The notes: generated by a model not told the origin, from the letters alone. A stretch of DNA of 64,000 bases from Gentiana macrophylla (GCA_026214975.1 CM047806.1:53833947-53897946), one strand, 5' to 3'; positions 12,031-24,199 are shown, counted from the stretch's first letter. Program-made: numbers and translations.

Positions 12031-13871
12031 TGTTAGTAATACCATCCGCAACGGAAGCGATTTAAGGATCTAGATCTATAAAATACACGTAATAAAATAA
12101 CTAGATCTACATCTACAAAGGGGTTGTAGAACATACCTCTTGGATCTCAAAATCCAAGTTGAAGAACCGCAAAAGGAAGAATGAAAGATTGTGTGAAGAG
12201 CACCACGATCTTCCGTACGTGTGATCCAAGCAACTCCCGGTGAAAGGAAATTCTCGTCTCGAATCTTTCCGATATGCTACCCGGAAAAACCTCCAAGATT
12301 TTTCCTCAACCCCTTGGCCGAAATTTTCCTTCTCCTCTCTAAGAGGTGTAGGTCGGAATTTGTAGTGTGTTAAAAGGCTTGGAAGAACTCTCTTTATATA
12401 GGAGAGTAAAATTTAACCTCCAAGGATTTAATAATTAATACAAAATCAATTATAATAATCCCATTAAATAAAAGATAATCCCATAATATTCTAGAACAAA
12501 TCTAGAATAATATTTATCTTTATTTCTTTCCATAAATATTTATCCAATAAATATTTTATGCACATGTCTTTTTAATACACAAGAAAACAATTTCTTGTTT
12601 ACCAAAACATGTGTTGGGGCGAAAATTAGACTCATTGACCTAGTCAATATTAATTTTGCCATTACACAATAATTGGGCCAAGATTATGGAAAATGTCTTT
12701 TCCACATATTTAATTATTTAGCCCAACTAATTTAATAGTCCACTAAACAATTAATTCACATATCGTTTTAATGAAGTTCAACAAGAACTAAATTAATATT
12801 ATTAGGATTCGACGTCCGAGAATAGCTATGCTATATTATGAGGCACGTCGGGGACCATGGACTAATAATCAGCGGCTCCGATAAATCAAATAAATAATTA
12901 TCTTACGAATGTAATAATTATATTCGATAAATCAATCACAGAATATGCCACCATAATCCCGTGATCGCACTCCTCCGATTATGAGATTATATTTATCTCC
13001 TCACGAGAATAATAATAAGCGTCCATTGATATAATCATTACATATGGATTAATCCTCCATAGATCGCTCATTCTAAATCGGAAGTTACCGTTAACCCTTT
13101 TTTAGAACCTTTTATCCTTATTTACCATTAACCCCTAGTGATCAATTAATTCATACAACTCACCGGTAGCTAATCGCAGCAATATGAACTCGCGCGATCT
13201 ATCGCTTTCTAGGATTAACAAATAAGGGAATCGTTTATCTACTTCCATAAATGGAAGGAATGGATTACATATCTGTGATAACACGTACTACTCACTCAAT
13301 CCAAAGACAATGCCAAGATGGGGTAATTCGGACCACGACTCGGTGTAATCCTTAACCGTCAAGTCAAACCTCATATCGATTCAAGCGCTTGACCGTGATC
13401 ACCTCGGGATTAAGATATATCCATAAATATGATCATCCATTGATTTGATAAGACTTCTCGATTACGGAATTATATCGTGAACTCTAATCAAATCGGTCCA
13501 AATTTCTATATGATATATCTATCATATATAAATGCCCCACTAGGTTCTCTTAACCGAAAGTCCGGATAAGACAATCACACCTATTGTGTTATGGGCGCAT
13601 TAATAGTACGTTAAAGGAGAGACCCGATACTATCGATTAACTTTACTACGGGCTAATTGTATTTTAAGTATATCTTCACTAACTCAATCCTCCCGTGTAT
13701 ATCCCATACACTGAGTTAAGTGATTACATAAACGATATACTTAGGGTTTTCTGTAGTGTAAATACTATTGTCACATCAGTGAATATGAGAATAATAAATA
13801 TGAATAATAATATCATTTTATTTATTAAATAAAACAATTACAAAATTGTCTTTCGGGCATCACACCTAACA
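12031..13871 (-). repeat. LTR of element B (5' LTR in element orientation)
   Basis: Second copy of the 1.84-kb LTR, bounded by the primer-binding site on the left and the ATGTC target duplication on the right. Confidence 0.9.
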
Positions 13872-13954
13872 ATGTCAAGATCTCATTAACTCAAATTTAA
13901 TTGTGGTTAATGCTACAGTACGTGTTCTGCATTTTCTACCCACCACTCCCTGTT

Positions 13955-13962
13955 ATATATAC
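13955..13962 (+). promoter_or_regulatory. TATA-like box upstream of the env-like ORF
   Basis: TATATATA lies about 110 bp before the ATG at 14,069. With B removed, the CACGTGTC motif (4,436-4,443) would sit about 80 bp upstream of it. The leader between is AT-rich with no upstream ATG-led frame of note. A subgenomic promoter is an inference. Confidence 0.3.
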
Positions 13963-14068
13963 AGACATATACACAGAGGATACTTACAAATTTTCATATT
14001 GATTTTCTCTGCAAAATACCGTGTGAACACAAATTTGAAAGCTATCTTCTTCATCTTTTTCTTAAACA

Positions 14069-15611
14069 ATGGCGGATAAGGATGATGTTCATGTTGGAAC
14101 AAGCCAAAGTGTGAGAGGTTTTGTTGTTGATGCTAACAAAACTGAGTTAGCCATCAATATTGGTCGTAGAATCAGAAGATTTGAAGGATTGGAAGATGTT
14201 TTGAATATCAGATTGGAAAGAATATCTTACACAAATGTTGTTAGTTTCTGGAGAAACATTGTGATATGAGACAATAGAGAGGCATTCACTACAACAATGA
14301 ATGTCCAGGGATTGAAATTTCCTCAAACCTGCTGAGGAAAGCATTTGGTTTTGGACCTGGAAATAATGCTCCAACTAATCCTGAAGAAATGGGGCTGTCA
14401 AGATTAGATTTTGTTGACAGAATAAAGACCAATGATGCTATCAAATCATCTCTAGGAATCAATGTGAAGCATATTGGGATGGAATACAATCTGCTGAGCA
14501 AGATTATAGCAAAGAATATCTTGGGACTTAGTGGAAGCCTGGATACTTTATCAGGACCCAAGATTGAACTATTAATCATCATCTGCAAAAGCATGAAGTT
14601 TGATTGGACTGGATTCTTTGTCCATTATATGAAGAAAGTGATAACATAGGAAAGAGAAGGGACAAGGAAATCCAAGGCCCTACCTTTGGGTTTGTTGGTT
14701 CAGGCCCTACTGAATCACTTGGGGATTGCCGATGTTGCACCTGAGAAAATAAACAAGTCCAGATACAACAAGGAGATCGGATATCTCATCCCTGGTTTAG
14801 ATGATGATGAAGATGTTGATAATGAAGCAACTGAGAGTGACAGTGATGGTGATGATGATGATGCTGGTGCTGAGCAGGTTAAGCAAGTTGTTAAACCTGC
14901 TGCACCTAAGAAAGTTGCTGAGAAGAGAAAGGCTACTGACACTAGAAACATCACAGAAATGTTTAAGCCTAGGAAAACAAGGAAGTAAACAGCAGAGAGA
15001 GCTGAGTCTACTGAGGGTCCAGTTGAAATTGAGGTTAATGACCCTGCTGTCACAAAGAAGAAGTCTACTGCTGATATCTTGAAAGAGCAACAGAAGGCAG
15101 ATAGTAGAAAGAGAAAAGCTGCTGAAGTTGAATCTGAGCAAATTTCAAAGAGAATGAAGGAAATTGCAAAGAAAAAGAAGCATGGAAAAGGGAAACAGTT
15201 AAGGATTCTAGAGGCTCAAAGGCAAGAAGAAGAAGAAGAAGAGGCTATTGAAGCTGAGCCCTTAACAACTATTAAGCCTGCTGAGATTGAACAGGTTGTT
15301 GTTGAGCAACCTACTAGAGAATCACAGCAGACTGCTACACCTGAGCCTGCTGTAAAAGTTGTTGAATCCTCCCCTATAAAGGCTGCTGAGCCCATCAAGC
15401 CTGCAGGTTGTTGTTGAGCAACTTCTTCGAAGAACCACAAACAGACTCACCGAGTCCACACTGTGTGGATATTGATATAACTGTACAAGACCCTGCAAAT
15501 TCTGCAATAGTTCAGAAGGAAGAGCAATATATTGCTAACCCTGCTGATGAGCATGTAAGTCAGGGGGAACCCAGTGTGGAACAGATAGAGGTGGTAGGCA
15601 CTAATGTATAA
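14069..15611 (+). pseudogene. Copia A env-like region, N-terminal half, frameshifted
   Basis: The likely start is ATG at 14,069 (MADKDDVHVGTSQSVRGF). The product is split among frames: 14,069-14,269, 14,389-14,988 (stop at about 14,647 in the same frame), 15,000-15,417 and 15,408-15,611. After a globular first 200 residues it becomes highly charged: an Asp/Glu run at about 14,800-14,870, Lys-rich stretches, then repeated AEP/PAE/EQP peptides. I see no clear membrane segment or signal peptide. Position after pol and before the 3' LTR matches the env-like ORF of SIRE-type copia elements. Function is unproven in the family. Confidence 0.6.
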
Positions 15612-15757
15612 TTTGAGCAACCTACTGACCTAAATGCATCTGTTGAAGAAACCTTAAATCTACTTGTTGAGACCTTTGGAGGTCAGCAAAGTGGACACAC
15701 AACTCCTAGAAAGCCATCCATGCCCTTTGAAAGAAGGAGAAAAAGAAGAAAGAAGGG

Positions 15758-18121
15758 TATGTTGATCCTAAGCTCCTGCTAGTTGCTAACTACTTTCAAT
15801 GGAAATTTGTATTTTACAAGAAACAAAAATCAGCAGCTGAGCCTATGACAGACTTTGAGGAGTGGGCTTTTGAAAGATTAGGAGTGGAGAACTTGATTAA
15901 TTTGATTGATACCTCTTTGTTGGAAATGAGATTGATGGATCTCATTGATGAGCAAAAGAAAGAAGAAGGTATCATGTTCAAAGATCCAAGAGATGCACCA
16001 GACAGTGATGATTCATCATCTGACTCTGATGATGGTCATCCCCCACATCAAGGAGAGACCAGTGGTACTGCATTGTTAAATGAACCAAGAGTAGCACAGT
16101 CCACTGATGCTGGCAAATCTGCTGAGGGCCAGCAGACTGGCCAAATGGATGAAGATTTGGAAGATTTAACCATAGATGGTCTGGAAGCGTTAATAAATGA
16201 TGGGATAAATCTTGGAGGCAACAGGCTGGTTGGTGTATCAGATACTTTCTTTGTTGAAGAATCTGCTGAACATACTGATGATCAGCAGACTGTAGATTTG
16301 GATGAGGAGAAAGTTACTGATCATAGTGAGCCTGATATCAGTTCTGAGGATTCAGCTCAATATCAAGAATGGATTGATACTCAGGACACTCTATTCAAAA
16401 CTGCTAATACTCTAAGAAAGATTGCTAATGTTAGAGGGTTTCAAAAAGAAAATATGGTTGAATTCCCTGCAATTCTTGTACAAAGAGTGTTGATCACTGA
16501 GGAACAAAGAGTGATAGCACAAAGATTGGACATGGTGATGGGATTTGAGGGATCACCATTACTTGTTGAGGAGGTACAGGCTGCTGAGGATCAAACAACA
16601 CCTGGAAAAAGGTTGGAACAGGTGGTACAGGTTGCTGAGGATCAAATAGCACCTGGACAAAGGTTGGAACTAACTATGGGTTTGAAGGACACCCCTGCTG
16701 CTATTGAAGAACATACTGCTGTAGTAGAGCCTACTAGAGGAAAGGTGTCTGAAGGGAAAGATAGTCAGCAGACTGTTGTTATTGATGAGGATGAACAACT
16801 ACTTGACTATGACTATAGTGATGAGGAGTTTCAAGTGCCTGAAGAAGAACCTACTGATGTTGAACCTCAACAGGTATTTATACCAATTTTTGAGGAACCT
16901 GCACAAGATCCAATTATGGAGGATAATCTTGGTGCTATGGTTGAAGAAGGACCTGCCCCTGCTGGAAGGGACATGAGTAGAGCCATGGTTGTCAGCAGAC
17001 AGAGGGCACAGCATAATGTTGAAGAGCCTGCTGATGAAGCTGTTGAACATATGGCTGGAGGAATGGCTGGTGGGGTACCAGTACAAGTGTTGGATGAGTT
17101 GAGGGTAGTCAGAAGTGACATTACAAGGTTAAGAACTCAAATTGACAGGCAAGAGCAAAGGTTTGAAGATTTGATTAATCTAGTGGAAAATAGAGGGAGA
17201 ACCACTGAAACAGCTGCTTCCAATATTACTTCCACTCAGTATGCTCTTGATGACCTTGCCCTAGATGTTAAAGGGATTAAACAAGGTAATACACTGAAGG
17301 TGAAGTTTCTGAAAGAACAATTTGCATCTATTCACCAGAAACTTGACAAGCTTGCTGATGCACCTAAGCCTGCTGTGGCTGAACCTGCTGGAACACTTCA
17401 CCCTGCTGGATTGGATCCTAAGTTTACTGAAAGGATCAATCTACTGGAGCAAACAATGCAAGGAAGGATCACTGCTGTTGACACTAGAACAGAGATAATA
17501 GAGGGTCAACTGAATAATCTAGTGATCACATAGGAGAGTGTTCATGGCCTGCTGTCCCGTTTTGTTGATGATGTCAATAAGGGGGAAGAGAGCCAAATAG
17601 CTGTAGCAAAAGAGGCTGCCAGAATTTTTGCATAAAAGAGATGGGAGGCTGACACCAATGCTTTCAGAGAACCAACACCTGGCAGACTTCCACTGACTGA
17701 TGATCTTTTCAAGGAATATAAGAAGCTCTACTATAACAAGAGAAGACCATACCGTGACAAGGTTTTCCATGAGGGACTAAATTCCTTTTTGGGACTTAAG
17801 TTTTGGGAAGCAAGAGTTTAAGTCTTAAGATCTTCACACAGAGGTGGAAGAGGTTGAGAGGTGGTAGAGGCGGAAGGAGTCTACCTACTACATCAGCTAA
17901 AGATTCAGTGGATGAATTCAAAGAGTTATACACGCGGTTAGGCTTCAGAGTACATCAAATCAACCTTACTCTACCTGAGGCATGGAAATGTTGGAAGGAA
18001 GTGAATCCTCATATTGATTTTTCCTTATTGAAAATCAGTGGATGTGAGAAATGGTAAGAGATATAAGGGAATATCAAGAACATCAAGAGAAGGAGAGGCA
18101 AGAAAGGGAAAGAAGAAACTA
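15758..18121 (+). pseudogene. Copia A env-like region, C-terminal half with coiled coil
   Basis: A long frame opens upstream of the ATG at 15,845 (YVDPKLLLVANYFQWKF precedes it in frame), so 15,845 is probably not the native start. It runs 562 codons to a TAG at 17,531. The same frame then continues (SRFVDDVNKGEESQIAVAKE) through a TAA at about 17,632 to about 17,821. Content: acidic and Ser/Asp-rich early part, repeated QAAEDQ/VAEDQ segments near 16,570-16,690, then a heptad-like coiled coil at about 17,080-17,350 (VLDELRVVRSDITRLRTQID onward). No transmembrane segment is obvious, which argues against a classical envelope protein. Confidence 0.62.
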
Positions 18122-18274
18122 GTTCAGCATACTTACACTTGCTTTTATTTTTTGCTGAATCTAGTTTGTAATAGTTTTGAACAAATATGATTATAATGAG
18201 AAATGACTGAATTTGTTTTGTTTTTGTTTTTACTCTTTTTGCTTTGCTGTAAGGAGGGTATTGGCATTATCACC

Positions 18275-18288
18275 AAAAAGGGGGAAAT
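18275..18288 (+). other. Polypurine tract of copia A
   Basis: AAAAAGGGGGAAAT directly precedes the TGTTGG start of the 3' LTR. It is the usual plus-strand primer position. Confidence 0.8.
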
Positions 18289-19963
18289 TGTTGGACTTAT
18301 TTTAAGTTTTAGTGATGAGTGCCAGACTAGCTGTTATAGAGCAAAGGCAAAAAGATGTCTAGATCAAATGTATAGGCTTATTAGAGTTTGATCTTTGTAT
18401 AGGTTTGATCAAACAAGCATCAGTAAATGGTCACCGACTTTCATCAATGAGACTTTGTTTGTATCGATAGGTACCCGAGTCGTAGATGATCGGTTTAGAA
18501 CCTCTTGAAGACCTCAAGGTCAAGTTTCAAACTCAGTTATTGAAGGCTAAGGGATCAAACATAGTATTTAAAGTCAAGGCTATGGAATCAGAATTTAGGG
18601 AAGTCTGTGATGCCCTAAACTGATTACATATACCTTGTGTACATGGTCTAAGTTCCACGAGTTAAATGGTGATTGGAACTTGGTTATGATTAAAATGGTG
18701 TAATCTAACTTAATAACAAAAAGTTAGATATAAGAGAAGTCGGCTGAAGTGCTTTTATAAACACAGCAACCTTGGAATAGCTGACTGATATACATTTCAG
18801 CAGACTTACATTCACAGGAACCTGCTGAACATATATTTCGATTAAAATAAAAGGTTACATTGGAAGATTACAAGGATAAAGACAGATAACAACTTCTGAT
18901 TTTGTCAAACAAATCAATGGCTAAGATTAAAGGGACGTTGGGAAGAAACAGAGGTTTATCCAATGGATACAAGTCAAAGGGTGGAAGGATCGAAAATCAC
19001 AAAAAGCATTCGACGATGTCGATTACTATGTACCGACGACGAAAGCAAGTCAAGATGGGACAAATCTGAAACGGCTATGTTTGAATTTCAAACATAAGTC
19101 ACAAGGATTCCTACCTATAAATAGAGGACTCCTAATTCAGATACAAGTGATGAAAATTGAGGAAAAACAACAGATAATCTTGAGTTTCAGATTCTTATCA
19201 AGAAATCACCCTGCTGATCCTACTGAACTTAAAGCTACTGATCTAGTCAAACTCTTCAAAGGTAATATGTTATCAAGCTACATCAAGTTTACACACTTGA
19301 AGAACTCAAGCTGCTGATTATATCATCTTGATCAAGTTGCTGAAAGCTGAATCACTTACTTGATTCAAACTTTCTTTTATAAGAAATCTGCTGAAGACAG
19401 TGAAGCATCTTAGGGTGTCAAAGACTGTTGTTTGTGGTGGAGCTAGGCAATCCTACCCTTCAAGGACCAGTGGAAGACTTTGGAGCAGCAATCCTACCTG
19501 TTCCAAGTGTTCAGTTTGTGAAGCCATAGTTATTGGTGAAGGACAAGCAACTTAGAGATTTTTGTAACTGCTACCTCAGAGATCTCTAGTGAATTACCTC
19601 CAACATCACAGGAGAAGAGTGGACTGACATGATTACACCACCTGGAACCACTATAAAATTTTCCTACTTACTTTCTGCATTTAGTACATTAAGCACATCA
19701 ACCAACTAAAACTAGCAACTGAATCACACACATACACTGCTGAGTATCTAATACTTGGTATCATATTTTAACAACAAGTAATAAGGCTTAATTTAAATAT
19801 ATTCCACTGCAACAAATTCAGTAAAGTCAATAGTCAGCAGACTACTGAGCAATCAACAGGCTGCTGAAGTTGCTGAGTTTGTTAACTCCAAAAGTTTTAA
19901 GTGTTAAGTTTATTCAACCCCCCCCCCCCTAAACTTTACCAAAGCCTTTTCAAGGGACCAACA
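18289..19963 (+). repeat. 3' LTR of copia A (1,675 bp)
   Basis: Begins TGTTGG after the polypurine tract and ends CCAACA, matching inverted termini. A C-run (about 19,917-19,929) lies near the 3' end. The partner 5' LTR is outside the window. Confidence 0.82.
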
Positions 19964-20668
19964 CAAATAATATGTAAAATAGAAAATACATTTTCTATTA
20001 TCCCAATTGGCATAAAAATGACGCCAATTTATTTGGTTTTGGGAAAACAAATTTTCTCCTAATTAAATATAATGTGGATAATATAATTATTTATGTGTTA
20101 AATAATTATAAATAAGAAATTAGTTTTCTTATTGGATAAATAGGAAATTTATTTTCCTATTGGATAAAGGTTTTTATTTTCCTTAAAGGAAAAGATAAAT
20201 ATGTGTGTAAAAAATAAACTCTCAAATTAATTATTTTCCTATTAAAAGAGAGTTTCTCCAAACACAAAATATTATTGATTCCAACGTGTTTTTGAGGAAA
20301 AAATACAACGCTACTTTTGTGGAAAAAAAAGGAGAGAAATTTTGTTTTCTTGTCCTACCCATTGGGAAGAAGAAAATCTGGGTTTTTCTTCAAGGCATAT
20401 TCGAGGAGGTTCTATCACGAGGATCGACGTCCACCCGTCGTCGCTTGGAGACAATCCGGAAGATCACGGCTTCTTTCCGGTTGGGTAAATCTTAAACCTT
20501 CATGTAGTTAATTAATTAATCATGTGAATTAAATCGTGGTAAAGTCGCATGCGAATTTAATTCATAGCTTCCGCTACGCATGATTGAGCGTCTCGATCGG
20601 AGCTGTGAATCAGATCTGACGATCTAATTATGGATCGGGTCCGGATTCGGGTTTCTGTATATCCAGCA
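19964..20668 (+). repeat. 5' LTR of element C, 3' portion only
   Basis: AAATAATATGTAAAATAG at 19,965 matches 27,779 onward in the 3' LTR. The two then stay alike to the ends (CCAGCA here, CCAACA at 28,477). The first about 1.06 kb lies on the far side of inserted element A, upstream of the window. Confidence 0.85.
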
Positions 20669-20670
20669 TG

Positions 20671-20683
20671 TGGTATCGAAGCG
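20671..20683 (+). other. Primer-binding site of element C
   Basis: TGGTATCGAAGCG, two bases after the LTR end. It resembles the initiator tRNA-Met primer site with changes after TGGTATC. Confidence 0.6.
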
Positions 20684-20965
20684 ATGTTAAAGCGATTTTG
20701 CGATCTTGATTGCATAATTAATTAATAATGAGTGGAATTGAATAAAAGTTGCATCTTTATTTATATTCGTTTAATATATATTGCGTGGTTGACGAGATGG
20801 ATTGGGGTTGGTACTTATTTACCGTTAGATCTATTATAAACCCAAATTTTTCGGGGTATAGGAAATTATGTAATTTATTTGTTGTAATTTAATTTCCTAG
20901 TAATTAGAATAATCAGAATTCGGCCCCTCTGTTGTAATTAAATTATTTCGAAGAACATCATCACA

Positions 20966-21050
20966 ATCCAGTCGGCGGTGTGGTAGAGACGCGAGAGCCG
21001 TAAATTCAAGACCCAAGTTCGACTCTCCTTCGATGCGGTTTTTATGCAAT
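20966..21050 (+). repeat. tRNA-like (SINE-like) sequence in the leader of C
   Basis: GTGTGGTAGAGACGCGAG resembles a tRNA box A/D-arm and AAGTTCGACTC resembles box B. No foldable acceptor stem is evident, so it is not a working tRNA. It could be a SINE remnant. Confidence 0.35.
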
Positions 21051-21119
21051 TTTTCCAGAAAATTTTTGATTTTCGGAAAAAAAAAAAATCTGTAGCACCT
21101 GGGATTCTAACCTGATAAT

Positions 21120-21780
21120 GCATAATATTATCACGGTGGCCTAGCGGTGGTGGTGAAGATGGATATCTTCCTGTTTTTGATAGATTTGTGATGGTGGTGG
21201 CCGGAGAGGCACGGCGGTGGTGTGGTGGGATGAATGAATACTAGAGAGAATTAACTTGACAAGAGTTTTGTCCTCTTTGTCTATTCTTTTGCATATATCT
21301 TATGAAATTACACAAGCCTTCCTTTTATAGGCAAGGACCATACCTAGGGGAATGGTAAGGACAGATAAGCACAGTATACAATGATGCCAAGTGAGCTATA
21401 CAACTGGCGACGTCGTTAGGAAATTGCTCGGATCGCGATCTGCGTGCTTGCTTCCTTACTTTATCTAGACTTCCCCCTGGTCGCTCCTTTCCCGGACTCG
21501 TGCCATCTCTTGTTGATCTCCGACTTAGGGTGCTGAGCGGCCCCCTGAGCGACTAAGACCTTATAGGTTTGCACGTTCGTCATAGGGTTTCCATCCCGCG
21601 ACCCTAACCAGATTGTTTCTTTCGACGCTGTGGCCGCGGCCCGGCTCCATCCTAGTGACTAGATGGGCAATTTCCGTTAACACATAGGCGTCGGCATATT
21701 TAGACAGACTATAACCCAGGCTGCCACGATAGAAGAAGGAGGTGCTGACCAACTCGGCTAGCAGATCATATCTTCAGAAA
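21120..21780 (-). mobile_element. GC-richer inserted fragment, possible antisense LTR piece
   Basis: This stretch has no counterpart in the aligned leader of element B and is clearly richer in G+C than its flanks. On the minus strand a CCTATAAAAGGAAGG TATA-like box lies near 21,330, followed by a transcript-like leader, as in LTR promoters. The source element was not identified and the borders are approximate. Confidence 0.35.
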
Positions 21781-22194
21781 CGGATCAGTTTAATGATAAA
21801 CAAGGCGAAGACAGATCTAATAAGAAATTAGTAAATCCTTTAAAAGTAGGGTTTATCTATTTAATTATTTTTAGGTTTATAGATTAGATACGGGGGTACC
21901 AACGATCCATCTAAGTGATTTATTTTTCGCATTTATTTTCTTATGTGATTATTTATGTGATATAACCATGTCATGCATCATATTCCTGAATTCCACTCCT
22001 AGCATATGCATACATGTACAAAATTAATATTGGCATTAATTAGACATGTATGAAAATGATAATTAATTTAGATTAATAATAAATTAAATTAATTAAAGGA
22101 AACAGAATTTTATCGGGATATAAAATTCACATGATAGAAATAAAATTTACGGGGTAAATTTTATTTTTGGATCCAAAATTCTTTGAGGAATTTA

Positions 22195-22760
22195 ATTATG
22201 TAGTGTCTACATGAATATAATTTTGATAATCAAAATTGGAAAATCATGAAAAATTGGACACCAACTAGACGGTATTTGGAACCGATAAGTTGATAATTGC
22301 TTTTCATGATTTATTGTTTTTTATTATTGGAAAAATTCTGAGATCCAAAATCTTTATCATGACAAAATTAGAACTATAAAATTATTTGGTGAATTTAATT
22401 GTGTAGGGTCTACACAAGAGATTTTCTAAATAAATGATAAATTGGAAAATCATGAATATAGTGTCACTAGTTAGACGGTATTTGGAATTGATAAACTAGT
22501 GGGAGTTTTAAATTTCGTAATTTCTTGTTTTTCAAATTATTGGGAAATTCATAAGTCCTAATATATTAGGATTATAAAATTATTGGTGAATTTTAATTGT
22601 GTAGTGTCTACACAAAGAATTTATAAATCGAGAAATTGGAAAATCATGAATATAGTGACTAGTTAGACGGTATTCGGAACCGATATACTAGTGGGAAGAT
22701 TAACTTAAATATTCATGATTTATTGTTTTTCGGATTATGTAGAAATTCTGAAAATCCTAA
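22195..22760 (+). repeat. Tandem triplication in the leader of element C
   Basis: Three units of about 195-200 bp share GTGTAGTGTCTACA, TTGGAAAATCATGAA, TAGACGGTATTTGGAA, an ACTAGTGGGAG-like motif and TTTCTTGTTTTTC. Anchors fall near 22,205, 22,409 and 22,605. The unit core is homologous to the triplication in element B, but the period differs. Confidence 0.7.
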
Positions 22761-24199
22761 TAAGACTACCTATTTTTCAAAATAACGAGTGGGAGCGGGG
22801 ATGGTGACAACCAACCCCACGGCCTCTACTGTTGACACAAGCACGTGAGAGAATGGTGACGCCTCGTGCCGCTTTGATTTCGGCCCCCTAGGATGGCCTT
22901 CACCGTTATCAAAATTCAAGGCTTGGTTTCCGAAAAGATAGGATTTTGAGTACTCGTCGGGTCACTGACCTACCCTACGGCGGCATACTCGGGGCGTACT
23001 TAAAAATCTGAAACAGTAGGTCACACTCACAAGGATATTTTTGGAAATATCTTGGCTGAAAAGGGAAGGTAATCAACAATTAAATTGAGATGTTTGATTC
23101 TCAATGGTTTAATTGTTGAGAGAGATTATCTCAATTCAATCGTCACCTCTTTGACCTACCCTACGGCGGCACTGAGGTGCGAGATTAAATCCTTGGAATG
23201 GTAGGATAAACTGCATGCATGACATCACGTTTATAATTCCTAAAATCATTATTTGTTGTGGTGTATGATTTGATTTATATTTCTGTCAAAATTTATTTTC
23301 GCAACTACATATCATCTCAAGGTATCTAAACTGCTAAACACGATAAATTGACTAATGATGACTTCGTAAAAGTGGAAAAGCAACAAGAACGTTGGACTCA
23401 ATAATCGAGAATGCAAAATTAATTTTTGGAAGAGGATGTTCCTCTTGAGCCTACAAACTTAAGTGACATTGATAAGTATGTCACTGATGTCACTCGTGTT
23501 GAACGAGAGACAAATTAAAATTTAGTTCAAAGATGACGAGAATGATTTGATATCAATCTCACTGGACATCCCACAGTTCACGAGTAGTGTCTACTCAAAT
23601 GAACTGCTAGTTCGCGGCCATTTCCTTTATAGAAAGCCAAGAATGGGAAGGTAAATGTCTAAAAATGTAAGTCATCAAAACTAAATAAGTTAAAAGCTAA
23701 ACCGAAATATTAATGAAAGAAAGTAAAAGTTAAGGAAAGTGATTTCGGATCACTAACCTATGAATCCTTAGAGACTTTCTTAACCGAGTATTTTGACTCA
23801 AAAGCTAAGTTCTTTTGCAAGAACATGGTAGCAGGGCATTCATGATTAAAGAGTAGACAACGGGCAGTTATTTCAGCTGAGATAGTGGGAGTGATAAAAG
23901 GAAAGATATTTCGGATTTTAATCCTTGAATATCGCAGAAACTTTAATTTCTGTTTTTAGATTCGTTGGAACAAATGGATTCATTTTCACATCGATAATAT
24001 AGTTGCCTTAAAGAAAGTGAATATGACATTTGTATATGATTCTGAGACTCGGACTTTTGTCTGATAAAGTCAGAACCACTAAGTAATGCTGAAAAGGTAT
24101 ATGTAATGCATCGTAAACTATTAAGACAAATGGTTTCCGTATTAGATAAACGATTCTTCAGCATCTATTAATTAGTGCATATATCCTAGAGATAAGATC

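Larger units (their letters stand above)
4444..13871 (-). mobile_element. Long-LTR copia-derived element B, minus strand, inside A
   Basis: Two direct repeats of about 1,840 bp (4,444-6,283 and 12,031-13,871) begin TGTTAG and end CTAACA. Flanks are GTGTC (4,439-4,443) and ATGTC (13,872-13,876), a 5-bp target duplication with one mismatch. The primer-binding site lies next to the right LTR on the minus strand and the polypurine tract next to the left LTR, so the element reads right to left. The internal region carries only a heavily decayed copia pol trace. The two LTRs remain nearly the same by eye. It is homologous to element C in this window. Confidence 0.9.
13872..19963 (+). mobile_element. 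Copia element A, right part (env-like region and 3' LTR)
   Basis: Continuation of A after removal of B. It holds a promoter-like spacer, a long broken env-like coding region (14,069-18,121), a polypurine tract and a complete 3' LTR ending CCAACA at 19,963. Directly after it the sequence continues in the middle of the LTR of element C, so A sits inside that LTR. Confidence 0.87.

Noticed and set aside
14147..15507. Minus-strand frames of 61-114 codons
   Set aside because: Shadows of the plus-strand env-like region of copia A. They are Ser/Leu/Ile-rich, as expected from the complement of acidic and Lys-rich codons.
19917..19929. C-run as a sequencing error or regulatory tract
   Set aside because: It lies near the 3' end of the copia A LTR, where such C-runs are common in SIRE-like LTRs. 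Nothing more can be said.
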